From positions 1-64,000 of the forward strand of contig JAEUJY010000167.1 in the NCBI GenBank assembly GCA_016794525.1: a DNA stretch of 64,000 bases, given 5' to 3'. The notes under the pieces are model-generated. The model made no database searches. It had not been told where the DNA came from and was given only the letters and a program-made list of their open reading frames with translations. Both the position numbers and the translations under genes were made by a program. Positions 1 through 9,663 of this stretch are shown here, piece by piece. This stretch comes from Myxococcales bacterium. Lineage in GTDB: Bacteria > Myxococcota_A > Polyangia > Haliangiales > Haliangiaceae. Position 1 is the first letter of the stretch, and every line of letters begins with the position of its first letter.

Positions 1-659
1 GCCGGCGGCGGGGTGGCCGGCGCGCCGGGAGTCGGCGGCGGCGGCGGCGGCGCGATCGCGCGGAACGTCGACGCGGTGAACTTCGCGGTCAGCAGCAGCT
101 GGCCGTTGACCACCCGCGGGTTCGAGACGTTGACGTCCTCGACCGTGACGATCCGATCCTTCTCGGCGCTGCCGACGCCGGGCGTCGCCGCGGTGGCGTC
201 GGTGCGCGGCCGCAGCGACGCGAAGAACTGCTTGATCTGGTAGTAGGTGCCGACGATCTCGACGTCGACCGGCGCCTTGACGAAGTTCTCGACCGAGATC
301 TCGCGCTTCACCTCGCGGCGGTTCACCTGCACGCCGGCCTCGGCGAACTTGCGCGCCAGCATGTCGAAGAACGCCGGCATCTCGGCGTCGGTCGGCAGCG
401 CCTTCTGGTTCTGCTCGATCTGCGCCTTGAGCTGCTCCTGGGTCGCGACCAGGGCGTCGCGCTCCTTCTTCTCCTTGGCCAGCTGGCGCGAGGTCGCGAC
501 CTGCGACTCGAGCTCGGCCTCGGCCTCCTTGACCGCGGACCGCACCGGCGACAGGCCGAACTGCCAGTACAGCAACCCGAGCGCGGCGGCCACGCCGACG
601 TACACCGCGGCCCGGGTCCCGGGCGGCCGACGCGCGAAGTCTGAAAGTGCGCTCGCCAT
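1..659 (-). CDS. pilO: Type IV pilus inner-membrane alignment protein PilO (3' end outside window)
   Basis: PilO pairs with PilN in the inner membrane and couples the PilM ring to the secretin of the type IV pilus machine. The reading frame opens with ATG at 659-657, one base into the TGA stop of pilN (TGATG), and stays open to base 1, so at least 219 residues are present and the C-terminus is missing. A short cytoplasmic start, one membrane helix at about residues 18-34, a charged coiled-coil stretch (about 40-90) and a ferredoxin-like periplasmic part follow the PilO plan. The last visible part is Pro/Ala-rich. Identification rests mainly on gene order M-N-O and on architecture. Confidence 0.88.
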   Translation of the reverse strand, partial: MASALSDFARRPPGTRAAVYVGVAAALGLLYWQFGLSPVRSAVKEAEAELESQVATSRQLAKEKKERDALVATQEQLKAQIEQNQKALPTDAEMPAFFDMLARKFAEAGVQVNRREVKREISVENFVKAPVDVEIVGTYYQIKQFFASLRPRTDATAATPGVGSAEKDRIVTVEDVNVSNPRVVNGQLLLTAKFTASTFRAIAPPPPPPTPGAPATPPP

Positions 660-1324
660 CAGTAGAGCACCTTTCCGCTGAGCGTGAACTTGTAGTAGGC
701 GACGTCGCTCTGGCCGGGCTGCGGCGTCCCGGTCGGCTCGACGCGCTCGCTCTTGGGCGAGGTCACCTCGGCGAAGTAGATCGACGCCGCCATGCGCTTG
801 GCCAGCTGCGGGATGTCCGACTCGGCCTGGGCGCCACCTTCCAGCGTGAAGGTGTCGGCCTTGGTCGTGAAGGTGGTGATCCAGACGTGCTTGGGATCCC
901 AGTCGTTGGAGAACCGCTTGTTGGGATCGCCGTCGGCTGTGTTGCTGGTCAGCGTCGTCATCGCCAGCGACATCGTCGGCCCTTCGCTGGTGAGGATCAT
1001 CGACAGCTCGTGCAGCACGTTGTCGGGCAGCACGGTCGTGCCGACCAGGCGATCGATCGACTCCTTGCGCTTCTGCTCGGCCTCGACCGCGGCCTTGAGC
1101 TGCGGCAGGTCGGCGACCTTGGTGCGCGCGCGCTCGTTCTTCTCGGCCAGCTCCTGCACCTCGCCCTTGACGCGATCGCGCTTGGCGGCCTGGGGCCGGT
1201 GCACGGCGAAGTACATCAGCGCCGCCGCGGCCATCATGCCCGCCATCACCAGCCCGACCTCGAGCTGGCCGGGCTCGGCCTGCTTCTTCGGCTTGCGCTG
1301 CGGGAGGAGGTTGATCTTGATCAT
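659..1324 (-). CDS. pilN: Type IV pilus assembly protein PilN
   Basis: 221 residues. PilN is a bitopic inner-membrane protein whose cytoplasmic tip binds PilM. The N-terminus MIKINLLPQRKPKK is the conserved PilN peptide that docks in the PilM groove. One membrane helix follows (about 25-43), then a charged coiled coil (about 48-90) and a periplasmic ferredoxin-like domain. The start lies 11 bases after the pilM stop and the stop overlaps the pilO start by one base, so the three genes form one translationally coupled operon on the minus strand. Confidence 0.92.
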   Translation of the reverse strand: MIKINLLPQRKPKKQAEPGQLEVGLVMAGMMAAAALMYFAVHRPQAAKRDRVKGEVQELAEKNERARTKVADLPQLKAAVEAEQKRKESIDRLVGTTVLPDNVLHELSMILTSEGPTMSLAMTTLTSNTADGDPNKRFSNDWDPKHVWITTFTTKADTFTLEGGAQAESDIPQLAKRMAASIYFAEVTSPKSERVEPTGTPQPGQSDVAYYKFTLSGKVLY

Positions 1325-1334
1325 GGCGACGACC

Positions 1335-2381
1335 TCACTTGTCTCCCGGCGAGCGCAGCGCGAGGCCCAGCCCGACCAGGGCCTCGGGCGCGTGGGCCGC
1401 GAGGTAGCCGCGGTCCAGCCCGGGGTCGATCTCGATCTGCTTCCAGCTGTCGATGACCTCGACGGTCAGGCGGCTGCGCCGCTCGATCGCGCGGTGCAGC
1501 GCGGCGACCTTGGCGGTGCCGCCGGCCAGGCACACCCGGGTGACGTTGGCGTCCGCCGAGGTGGCCATGAAGAAGTCGAGCGAGCGCTGGAACTCGCCGG
1601 CGATCACCTCGGCGACGCCCTCGATGATCCGCTCGACCTCCTGCGGCACGACGCCGTGCTCGTCGTAGCTGCCGCCGACCTTGTAGGCCTCGGCCTCGTC
1701 GGCCGACACCCCGAGCTGCTTCTGGATCTCCTCGGTGAACGCGTTGCCACCGATCGTCACGTCGCGGGTGAACAGGCTGGCGCCGCCGCGGACGATGTTG
1801 ATGTTCGAGATCGCCGCGCCGATCGTGATGATCACGGCGGTCTCGCGCGGGTCGAGGTTGTAGTTGAGCTCGAAGCCGTTCTGGCTGGCGAACGACGCGA
1901 CGTCGACGACGTGCGGCGTGAGCGACGCGTCGCGCACGACCTGGACGTAGTCGGCCACGGTCTCGCGCTTGGCCGCGACCAGCAGGAGCTCGGTCTGGCC
2001 CATCGGGTTCTGCGGGTTGACGACGTGGTAGTCGATCTCGACGTCGTCCTTGGCGAACGGGATGTGGTGCTCGGCCTCTTGCTTGATCTGGTTGTCGAGG
2101 TCGTCGGCCCGGGTCTGCGGGACGGCGATCTTCTTGATGATCACCGAGTGGCCCGCGATCGCGATCGCGACGTCCTTCTGGCGAAGCTTGAGCCGGCTCC
2201 ACAGCGCGCGGATCGCCTCGACCACCGCCGCCTGGTCCATGATGGCGCCATCGACGATCGTCTGCGGCACCAGGGGCTGCATGCCGAACGCGGTCAGCGC
2301 GTAGCCGGTGCGGGACTTCTTGAGCTGCACCGCCTTGATGCTGCTCGAGCCGATGTCGAGGCCTATGCAGTTCTTCGCCAT
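1335..2381 (-). CDS. pilM: Type IV pilus assembly ATPase-fold protein PilM
   Basis: 348 residues, the usual PilM length. This is an actin/FtsA-fold cytoplasmic protein that forms a ring at the base of the type IV pilus and binds the PilN N-terminus. The phosphate-1 loop GLDIGSSSIKAV (about residues 7-18) and later actin-like Gly-rich motifs (TIGG near 220, LAGGTAKV near 290) are visible. It is the first gene of the pilMNO operon and reads away from the vWA lipoprotein cluster. In myxobacteria these pili drive social motility, so a gliding or twitching lifestyle is a reasonable inference. Confidence 0.94.
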   Translation of the reverse strand: MAKNCIGLDIGSSSIKAVQLKKSRTGYALTAFGMQPLVPQTIVDGAIMDQAAVVEAIRALWSRLKLRQKDVAIAIAGHSVIIKKIAVPQTRADDLDNQIKQEAEHHIPFAKDDVEIDYHVVNPQNPMGQTELLLVAAKRETVADYVQVVRDASLTPHVVDVASFASQNGFELNYNLDPRETAVIITIGAAISNINIVRGGASLFTRDVTIGGNAFTEEIQKQLGVSADEAEAYKVGGSYDEHGVVPQEVERIIEGVAEVIAGEFQRSLDFFMATSADANVTRVCLAGGTAKVAALHRAIERRSRLTVEVIDSWKQIEIDPGLDRGYLAAHAPEALVGLGLALRSPGDK

Positions 2382-2403
2382 TGGCGTCCCGTCAGAGTTG
2401 GAG

Positions 2404-2497
2404 TTGCCTACCTGATGCGACTCTTGCCTACAAGGTAGGATGCAGTGGGATGGATGCGCAAATTATTTCGTGTCGGGGGAACGAAATCAAATAATTT
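2404..2497. promoter_or_regulatory. AT-rich upstream region of pilM with direct and inverted repeats
   Basis: The 415-base gap between pilM and the first vWA gene holds no gene. TTGCCTAC occurs twice, 20 bases apart (2404-2411 and 2424-2431), and the second copy sits in the small palindrome CCTAC-AAG-GTAGG. Next to it lies an unusually AT-rich inverted repeat: AAATTATTTCGT (2460-2471) is mirrored by ACGAA (2481-2485) and ATAATTT (2491-2497), with a five-base interruption in the right arm. Regular 20-base spacing (two helical turns) suits a regulator site for the pilM promoter. No clear sigma-54 element was found. Function is inferred only. Confidence 0.4.
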
Positions 2498-2646
2498 CTA
2501 GCGCTTGGATTTGGTCGCCGACCCTGGCGCACCCCGTTCTCCGACGAGAAACCGCACCTGAAACCGTACCACGCGCCTCATGGCCCGGCCATCTTCCGGA
2601 GTTGAGCCCTATCCCTCCGGAACCCCGACCTGGCAACGATCTAGGC

Positions 2647-2690
2647 GATCGACAACTTGGTTGGCGCAGTCGATCCCCTGCACGATCGAC
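2647..2690. repeat. Three GATCGAC half-sites upstream of the first vWA gene
   Basis: GATCGAC at 2647-2653, its reverse complement GTCGATC at 2669-2675 and GATCGAC again at 2684-2690 lie about 110 bases before the first vWA start codon. They could be operator half-sites, but GATCG-type words are very common throughout this window, so chance is a real alternative. Confidence 0.25.
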
Positions 2691-2796
2691 TAACCATGCG
2701 GGCAGGCTTCGATCTATGCTGGCCGCCGCCTTGCAACCTTCGGCAACCGCGGGCGTCGCGGTCGGGGATTCGCTTCGTTTCTTCTCTGGAGGCACC

Positions 2797-4215
2797 ATGC
2801 GCCGTCTCGTCGTTCCCACTGTCCTCAGCGTCCTCGCCGGGACGCTCCTCACCGCCTGCCCGGACCGGTCGCTGTCCGAGGTAGAGCCGATCCCGGAGAA
2901 CGTCGAGAAGAAGACGATCCCGGTCAAGCTGAACCGCAACATCGACCTCCTGTTCGTGGTCGACAACTCGGGCTCGATGATCGAGGAGCAGGCGTCGCTG
3001 ACCGCCAACTTCCCGGCGTTCATCAACGTCCTCAACACGATCCAGGGCGGCCTCCCCGACGTCCACATCGGCGTCATCTCGACCAACGTCGGGACCGGCG
3101 GCGTCAACATCGGCGGCTGCAGCTCGGCGACGCGCGTCAACGGCGATGACGGCAACCTGCTGACCAACAACTGCGCGGGCCTCACGGCGGCGTACATCGA
3201 GGACATCAAGACGGCCTCGGGCACGCGCATGCAGAACTACTCGGGCGATCTCGCCACGCTGTTCGGCTGCATGGCCCGCCTCGGCACCAACGGCTGCGGC
3301 TTCGAGCAGCCCCTCGAGTCGGTGTACCGCGCGCTCCAGCCGGGCAAGAACGCCGGCTTCCTCCGCGACAACGCGATCCTCGCGGTCGTGATCATCTCCG
3401 ACGAGGACGACTGCTCGGCCAAGGACGGCGGCGCGCTGTTCGGTGACCCGAACGGCACGATCGCCTCGCCGCTCGGCCCGCGCACCTCGTTCCGCTGCCA
3501 CGAGTTCGGCGTGCAGTGCGACAACGATCCCAACCCGCGCGCCTTCGGCACCCGCACCGGCTGCGTGCCCCGCGCCAACGCGCAGTACATGAAGGACATC
3601 CAGCCGTACGTCGACTACCTGAAGGGCCTCAAGAGCGACCCGCAGAAGGTCGTCGTCGCCGGCATCATCGGCAACGTCGACGATCAGCGCACCGTGGTCA
3701 TCGGCGCCGACCCCGACGACACCACCCGCCCGATCGTCAACGCCTCGTGCTCGTCGGGCTCGGGCGTCGCGTTCCCGGCGTTCCGCACCAAGACCTTCCT
3801 CGAGTCGTTCCCCGAGCGCAACAGCATCACCACGATCTGCAACGACAACCTGACCGACGCGCTCACCGAGATCGCCGAGCTGGTCAAGCTGGTCGTCGGC
3901 AGCCCGTGCATCGACGCCGAGCTCTCGGACCGCAACGACGACCTGCCCGGCGTGCAGCCGGAGTGCTCGGTCGCCGACGTGACCGACCCCAACGGCCCGG
4001 GCCGCACCGAGACCGTCATCCCGTCGTGCGACGTGAGCGGCGGCGCCACCCCGTGCTGGCGCTTCATCTCGGACCCGATGAACTGCGCGATGGCGCCGAT
4101 GAACCGCGCGATCGAGGTCGACCGCGGCGGCGTGTCGGTGCCCGACGACACCGTCCTCGAGCTGCAGTGCGTGACCTGCACGCCGAACCCGAACGATCCC
4201 GGCGCGTGCCCGTGA
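2797..4215 (+). CDS. vWA-domain lipoprotein, first of three tandem paralogues
   Basis: 472 residues. The start is ATG at 2797, behind a GGAGG Shine-Dalgarno at 2787-2792; longer in-frame extensions have no signal peptide. Residues 1-21 are a lipoprotein signal ending TLLTAC, so Cys21 would be lipidated. A von Willebrand A domain follows with the metal site DNSGS (56-60) and a DEDDCS motif near 205 that both paralogues share. The rest is Cys-rich, suggesting a disulfide-stabilised surface protein. No enzyme motif is visible. Binding of an extracellular ligand or partner is inferred from the vWA fold. The gene is followed by a good terminator, so it is probably its own unit. Confidence 0.88.
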   Translation: MRRLVVPTVLSVLAGTLLTACPDRSLSEVEPIPENVEKKTIPVKLNRNIDLLFVVDNSGSMIEEQASLTANFPAFINVLNTIQGGLPDVHIGVISTNVGTGGVNIGGCSSATRVNGDDGNLLTNNCAGLTAAYIEDIKTASGTRMQNYSGDLATLFGCMARLGTNGCGFEQPLESVYRALQPGKNAGFLRDNAILAVVIISDEDDCSAKDGGALFGDPNGTIASPLGPRTSFRCHEFGVQCDNDPNPRAFGTRTGCVPRANAQYMKDIQPYVDYLKGLKSDPQKVVVAGIIGNVDDQRTVVIGADPDDTTRPIVNASCSSGSGVAFPAFRTKTFLESFPERNSITTICNDNLTDALTEIAELVKLVVGSPCIDAELSDRNDDLPGVQPECSVADVTDPNGPGRTETVIPSCDVSGGATPCWRFISDPMNCAMAPMNRAIEVDRGGVSVPDDTVLELQCVTCTPNPNDPGACP

Positions 4216-4252
4216 TCTAGCGAAGCTCCAGCATCCAACGGGGGATGCCCGG

Positions 4253-4285
4253 ACGGCTCGGCTCACGCCGGGCCGTTCGTCTTTT
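4253..4285 (+). terminator. Intrinsic terminator after the first vWA gene
   Basis: A ten-pair stem ACGGCTCGGC (4253-4262) / GCCGGGCCGT (4267-4276) with one G-U pair and a TCAC loop is followed by TCGTCTTTT (T-run 4282-4285). It lies 38 bases after the stop codon and ahead of the second vWA gene. Confidence 0.75.
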
Positions 4286-4323
4286 CGGTGACGGATGGCG
4301 GGGGCTGATGACACGCACGGGTC

Positions 4324-5673
4324 ATGCCCCACCGCGCCCCTCCCCTGCTCGCCGCCGCGGCGCTCCTCGCGGCGTGCGGCGGCGATCCCTCCACGCCGCC
4401 CCCCACCACCCCGACCGAGACGCTGGCGTTCCCGGCGATGCTCAACCGCGACATCGACATCCTGTTCGTCGTCGACGACTCGGGCTCGATGCTCGAAGAG
4501 CAGGCCGCGCTGGCGGCGGCGTTCCCCGAGTTCGTCGCGATGCTCGGCCGCATCGACGGCGGCGTCCCCAACGTCCACCTCGGCGTGGTGTCGACCAACG
4601 TCGGCACCGGCGGCGAGCCGATCGGCGGCTGCAGCACGGCGACCGAGCCCGACGGCGACGACGGCGCGCTGCTGACCGGGCAGTGCGCCGGGATCACGGA
4701 CAGCTTCCTCAGCGACCTGGCGCGGCCCGACGGCACCCGCGAGGTCAACTACACCGGCACCCTGGCCGATCAGTTCTCGTGCATCACCGCGCTCGGGGTC
4801 GGTGGCTGCGGCTACGAGCAGCCGCTCGAGGCGATGCGCCGCGCGCTGTCGCCCGGCCGCAACCTCGGCTTCCTGCGCCCCAACGCGGCGCTCGCGGTGG
4901 TGTTCGTCGGCGACGAGGATGACTGCTCTGCCAGCGACCCCGCGCTGTTCGGCGATCCCAACGCCGGCCCGGGGTCGCCGCTGGGCCCGCGCACGTCGTT
5001 CCGCTGCTTCGAGTTCGGTACCGTCTGCGACCCCGACGCCGACCCGCGCGCGTCCGGCACCCGCACCGCCTGTCGCTCACGCGAGGACTCGCCGTACCTG
5101 GCCTCGGTGGCGTCGTACACCGCGTTCTTGCGCGGGCTCAAGGCCGACCCCAGCCAGGTCGTCGTCACCTCGCTGATCGGCGCGGTCGACGACGCGCGCA
5201 CCGCGGTCGTCGGCCCCGATCCGAACCAGCCCGACGCGCCGGCGCTGCAGCCGTCGTGCACGTCGGATCGCGGCGTCGCGTACCCCGGCTTCCGCCTGGC
5301 CGACTTCACCGCGGCGTTCCACGGCACCAGCCGGTCGATCTGCGAGCCCACGTTCGCCGCGCCGCTCGGTACGTTCGCGGCGCGCATCACCACCGCGCTG
5401 GGCGTGCCGTGCTTCGAGCACGCGCTCAAGGACGCCGACGCCGCCGTGGCCGGCGTCCAGGCCACGTGCACCGTCACCGACCACGCGCGGACCACCGGCG
5501 CGACCGCCGCGGTGCCGGCGTGCGACGACGATCCCAGCGGCACCTGCTGGCGGATGGTCGCCGACGCCGCGCGCTGCCCGCTGGCGCCCGGCAACCTGCG
5601 GATCGCGATCGAGCGTCCCGGCGCCGCCGACCTCACCGGCGTCACCACCACCGCCAGCTGCGCGATCGAGTAG
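4324..5673 (+). CDS. vWA-domain lipoprotein, second tandem paralogue
   Basis: 449 residues. The lipoprotein signal ends LLAAC (Cys18), followed by a Pro/Thr linker and a vWA domain with the metal site DDSGS (51-55). It keeps the paralogue-specific landmarks: NVGTGG, GCGYEQPLEA, DEDDCSASD, the GPRTSFRC segment and a Cys-rich C-terminal part. The match to the first copy runs the full length, so these are duplicated genes and not only shared domains. It starts 39 bases after the terminator of the upstream gene. Surface-exposed and of unknown ligand. Confidence 0.87.
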   Translation: MPHRAPPLLAAAALLAACGGDPSTPPPTTPTETLAFPAMLNRDIDILFVVDDSGSMLEEQAALAAAFPEFVAMLGRIDGGVPNVHLGVVSTNVGTGGEPIGGCSTATEPDGDDGALLTGQCAGITDSFLSDLARPDGTREVNYTGTLADQFSCITALGVGGCGYEQPLEAMRRALSPGRNLGFLRPNAALAVVFVGDEDDCSASDPALFGDPNAGPGSPLGPRTSFRCFEFGTVCDPDADPRASGTRTACRSREDSPYLASVASYTAFLRGLKADPSQVVVTSLIGAVDDARTAVVGPDPNQPDAPALQPSCTSDRGVAYPGFRLADFTAAFHGTSRSICEPTFAAPLGTFAARITTALGVPCFEHALKDADAAVAGVQATCTVTDHARTTGATAAVPACDDDPSGTCWRMVADAARCPLAPGNLRIAIERPGAADLTGVTTTASCAIE

Positions 5674-5800
5674 CGGCGATCGCCAGACGATCGATCGCCG
5701 ATCGCACGTCGATCGCGTGACGGATCGCCGGGCCGCGCCCCACTGACTCCGAGCGAACGACGCGCGGGTGGCCCGCGCGGTCGCGCCGAAAGGTGGTCCC

Positions 5801-7141
5801 ATGCGTACCGTGTCCGTAGGCCTCGCGTGCCTGCCGCTCCTGGCGTGCATCGATCGCAGCCTCAGCGAGCTGCCGCCAACGCCCGACACCGTCGAGAAGA
5901 AGACGGTGGCGATCAGCCTCAACAACGAGCTCGACCTGCTGTTCGTCGTCGACAACTCCGGCTCGATGCTGCAAGAGCACCAGTCGCTCGAGACGCGGTT
6001 CCCCGAGCTGATCCGCGCGCTCGACGAGCTGGGCCCGCGCCGCCCCGACCTGCACATCGGCGTGGTCACCTCCGACATGGGCACCGGCGCGGTCAACACC
6101 GGCGACACCCGCTGCAACCACAGCGACGGTGGCCGCATGCAGGGGGCGTCGTGCGCCGCGCTCGGCGGCGCCACCTTCCTCAGCGATGTGGTCGGCCCCG
6201 ACGGCACGCGCGTGACCAACTACACCGGCACGCTCGACGCGGCGTTCGCGTGCATGGCCGACGTCGGCACCAACGGCTGCGGCTTCGAGCAGCACCTGGC
6301 GTCGATGCAGGCGGCGCTGTCGCCCGGGGTCAACCCCGGCTTCCTGCGCAAGTCGGCCAACCTCGGCATCGTGATCCTCGCCGACGAGGATGACTGCTCG
6401 ACCGAGGACGACCACCTGTTCGCCACCGACCCCGCGCTGGGCCCGGTCACCGACTTCCGCTGCTTCGAGCACGGCGTCACCTGCGATCCGGTGACCGACC
6501 CGCGCGCGCCCGGCGTGCGCACCGGCTGCGTGCCGCGCGAGGACTCGCCGTACCTGTTCGAGATCGAGCAGTACATCGCGTTCCTCGGCGGCCTGAAGGA
6601 CCGCGCCGATCAGGTGTTCGTCGCGGCGATCGTCGGCGATCCCGAGCACGTCGAGGTGCGCGCCGGCGCCAACAACCGGCCGACGCTGGCGCCCGGTTGC
6701 ACCGGCGGCCTGGGCGAGGCCGCGCCCGCGGTCCGGCTGGCCGGCTTGATCGACGCCTTCCCCGGCCAGAGCCACCGCGAGACGATCTGCACCGGCGACC
6801 TCGGCGCCGCGCTGCGCAACATCGGCGCCAGCCTGCCGCCGCCCCCGGCCTGCTTCGCGCGCCCGCCGGTCGACCAGGACCAGATCACCCCGGGCATGCA
6901 GGCCGAGTGCTCGGTGGTCGAGGTCACCGACCCCGACGGCCCGAACCGCCGCGAGAACCCGCTGGCGGCGTGCCGCGCCGGCGGCCCGCGCCCGTGCTGG
7001 CAGATCATCGCCGACCCGCAGTGCACGCAGACCGCCGAGCACTGGCGGATCGACGTGGACCGCGCCGGCGTCCCCGGCCCTGCCGGCGGCAACCTCGAGG
7101 TGCAGTGCGTGGTGTCGATCCCCGTCCCGCCGCCGGTGTGA
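5801..7141 (+). CDS. vWA-domain lipoprotein, third tandem paralogue
   Basis: 446 residues from ATG at 5801; the frame upstream of it lacks a signal peptide. The lipobox is PLLAC (Cys16). The metal-ion site DNSGS lies at 51-55. Its N-terminal linker (SLSELPPTPDTVEKKT) is almost the same as that of the first copy, so copies one and three look closest there. It retains CGFEQ, LADEDDCSTED and the Cys-rich C-terminus. The 127-base gap before it contains many CGATCG words and no obvious promoter or terminator. Function is inferred only as a secreted, lipid-anchored binding protein. Confidence 0.87.
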   Translation: MRTVSVGLACLPLLACIDRSLSELPPTPDTVEKKTVAISLNNELDLLFVVDNSGSMLQEHQSLETRFPELIRALDELGPRRPDLHIGVVTSDMGTGAVNTGDTRCNHSDGGRMQGASCAALGGATFLSDVVGPDGTRVTNYTGTLDAAFACMADVGTNGCGFEQHLASMQAALSPGVNPGFLRKSANLGIVILADEDDCSTEDDHLFATDPALGPVTDFRCFEHGVTCDPVTDPRAPGVRTGCVPREDSPYLFEIEQYIAFLGGLKDRADQVFVAAIVGDPEHVEVRAGANNRPTLAPGCTGGLGEAAPAVRLAGLIDAFPGQSHRETICTGDLGAALRNIGASLPPPPACFARPPVDQDQITPGMQAECSVVEVTDPDGPNRRENPLAACRAGGPRPCWQIIADPQCTQTAEHWRIDVDRAGVPGPAGGNLEVQCVVSIPVPPPV

Positions 7142-7215
7142 CCGCGGCCCGGACGGCGGCGGCGCGGGGACGGTCGACGCCCGGCCAGCCGCACCCTTGC
7201 CGCCGCGATTTGCGG

Positions 7216-7221
7216 TAGGGT
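7216..7221 (+). promoter_or_regulatory. -10-like TAGGGT six bases before the GTG start
   Basis: TAGGGT ends exactly six bases before the GTG start at 7228. Transcription would begin at or near the start codon, giving a leaderless mRNA. TTGCCG at 7197-7202 is the nearest -35-like word, but its spacing (13 bases) is too short. Confidence 0.45.
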
Positions 7222-7227
7222 GCGCCC

Positions 7228-8316
<1,089 letters not shown>

Positions 8317-8319
<3 letters not shown>

Positions 8320-8400
8320 GACCTCGAGAGGGTCTTTCGCAAAGACCCTCCCCCACAAGACGTGGGGCCCCCACCCGAAACGCGAGATCCTCCTCGCGGA
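8317..8400 (+). repeat. Double-hairpin repeat, copy A, beginning at the stop codon
   Basis: The element starts with the TGA stop of the preceding gene (TGAGACC). It has a perfect ten-pair hairpin GAGGGTCTTT/AAAGACCCTC (8328-8350, loop CGC), an adjoining six-pair hairpin CCCCAC/GTGGGG (8351-8367), then the tail CCCCCACCCGAAACGCGAGA (8368-8387). Other copies are at 14451 and 52781, with diverged copies at about 14566 and 14708. No T-run follows, so if it ends transcription it does so without the usual U-tract. The rest of the gap up to 8592 shows nothing else recognisable. Confidence 0.8.
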
Positions 8401-8592
8401 CTCGCGCTTCGACCGCGCCACAGGGCGGTGGACCCGAGCATCACCGAGACGACAGTCCGCGGGGCCTCCCGGGAGATGCGTGGCGGTCGGGCGGCTTGCG
8501 TCACGTGAACCGGAGCTGTTGGCGCGGTCGAGCTGGCGGATGGAGTTCACGGTTTCGGTTCCCAGCCGCGGGCGTTCGCGTGTCAATGGAGC

Positions 8593-9663
8593 ATGCGAAC
8601 CCGCTGGGTGCTGTGCGCGCTGCCGCTGGCGGCGTGCGTGACGACGATCGACGAGCACGCGAGCCCGATCGGCGAGGTCGTGCGCGACTGCGTGGTGCCG
8701 CCACCGGCGGGCGTGGCCGCGCTCGACGCGCCGGTGTCGCTGGAGTACCCCGATCGCAGCCTGTGGCTGTGGGAGGAGCTGCCCGGCGCCGACGGGATCC
8801 CGCGGCGCGGCGTGGGCGCCTGGGTGGCGAGCGTCGACGACGCCTGCGCCGGGCCGCGCCTGATCGCCGACGGCGCGGGCGCGCCCGCCGCGGTGCTGGC
8901 GCTGACCCCGGCGGAGGAGGCGGCCAACGCCGGCCGCACGGACGGCAAACGCCTGGCGCTGGCGCCGACCGGCGGCGTGGTCCACGCCGGCACCGGCTAC
9001 CTGTTCTACGACCTGATCGAGCGCGGCCCGGGACCGCTCGACGCGACGACGCTGGGCACCGGGCTGTGCACGCTGGCCCCCGACGCCACCGCGTGCGTCC
9101 GGGTCGCCGACGGCGCCGGCGCGACGCGCTTGTGGGCGCCGACCGCGCGGGTGCTCGATCGCGGCGGCGTGGTGGTGGCCGACGCCGACGCCGCGGGTGG
9201 TGCGCGCGCGGTCATCGCCGGGTGCCGCCGCGTGGCCGCGTTCGACGATCCGTGCGTCGTGAGCGGCGCGCCGGTCGCGGCGCTGGCCGATCCCGCCGCG
9301 TACCAGGTCTACAGCGTGTTCGATGGCTGGGTCGACGCGCTCACCGACGCGACGACCATCGCCGACGCGCCGGGCGCGCTGACGCTGGCGCCCTACGACG
9401 GCGGCTACGTCGCGACCGCGATGGCGATCTTCGACAACCGCGTCGTCGTCCACCGCTCGCCGCGCGCCACCGACGGCTTCGGCCGCCCGATCGCCGCGTT
9501 CGACGTGGTGCCGCCCGACGCGTGGTGGTTCGTCCGCGGCGGCCGCGAGCACGCGGCGCTGCGGCCGACGCCGCGCTCGATCGTGGTCAGCTACGCGACC
9601 GACGGCGCCGCCGCCCCCGGCCTGCACCTGGTGGCGTTCCGCTTCTTCGGAGACTTCCAGTGA
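8593..9663 (+). CDS. Exported lipoprotein of unknown function
   Basis: 356 residues. A short signal ends PLAAC (Cys15), so it is probably lipid-anchored. The body has repeated beta-strand/loop patterns and several aromatic 'Y-x-V/F-D' turns, loosely like a beta-propeller with DUF4185-like character, but no catalytic motif was identified. The next gene starts inside its stop codon (GTGA), so the two are translationally coupled and likely act together at the cell envelope. Confidence 0.7.
   Translation: MRTRWVLCALPLAACVTTIDEHASPIGEVVRDCVVPPPAGVAALDAPVSLEYPDRSLWLWEELPGADGIPRRGVGAWVASVDDACAGPRLIADGAGAPAAVLALTPAEEAANAGRTDGKRLALAPTGGVVHAGTGYLFYDLIERGPGPLDATTLGTGLCTLAPDATACVRVADGAGATRLWAPTARVLDRGGVVVADADAAGGARAVIAGCRRVAAFDDPCVVSGAPVAALADPAAYQVYSVFDGWVDALTDATTIADAPGALTLAPYDGGYVATAMAIFDNRVVVHRSPRATDGFGRPIAAFDVVPPDAWWFVRGGREHAALRPTPRSIVVSYATDGAAAPGLHLVAFRFFGDFQ

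Noticed and set aside
5674-5800. Clustered CGATCG words as an origin or operator
   Set aside because: CGATCG-type words are abundant in coding parts of the window too, so the cluster is not distinctive, and no dnaA or parAB genes are near.
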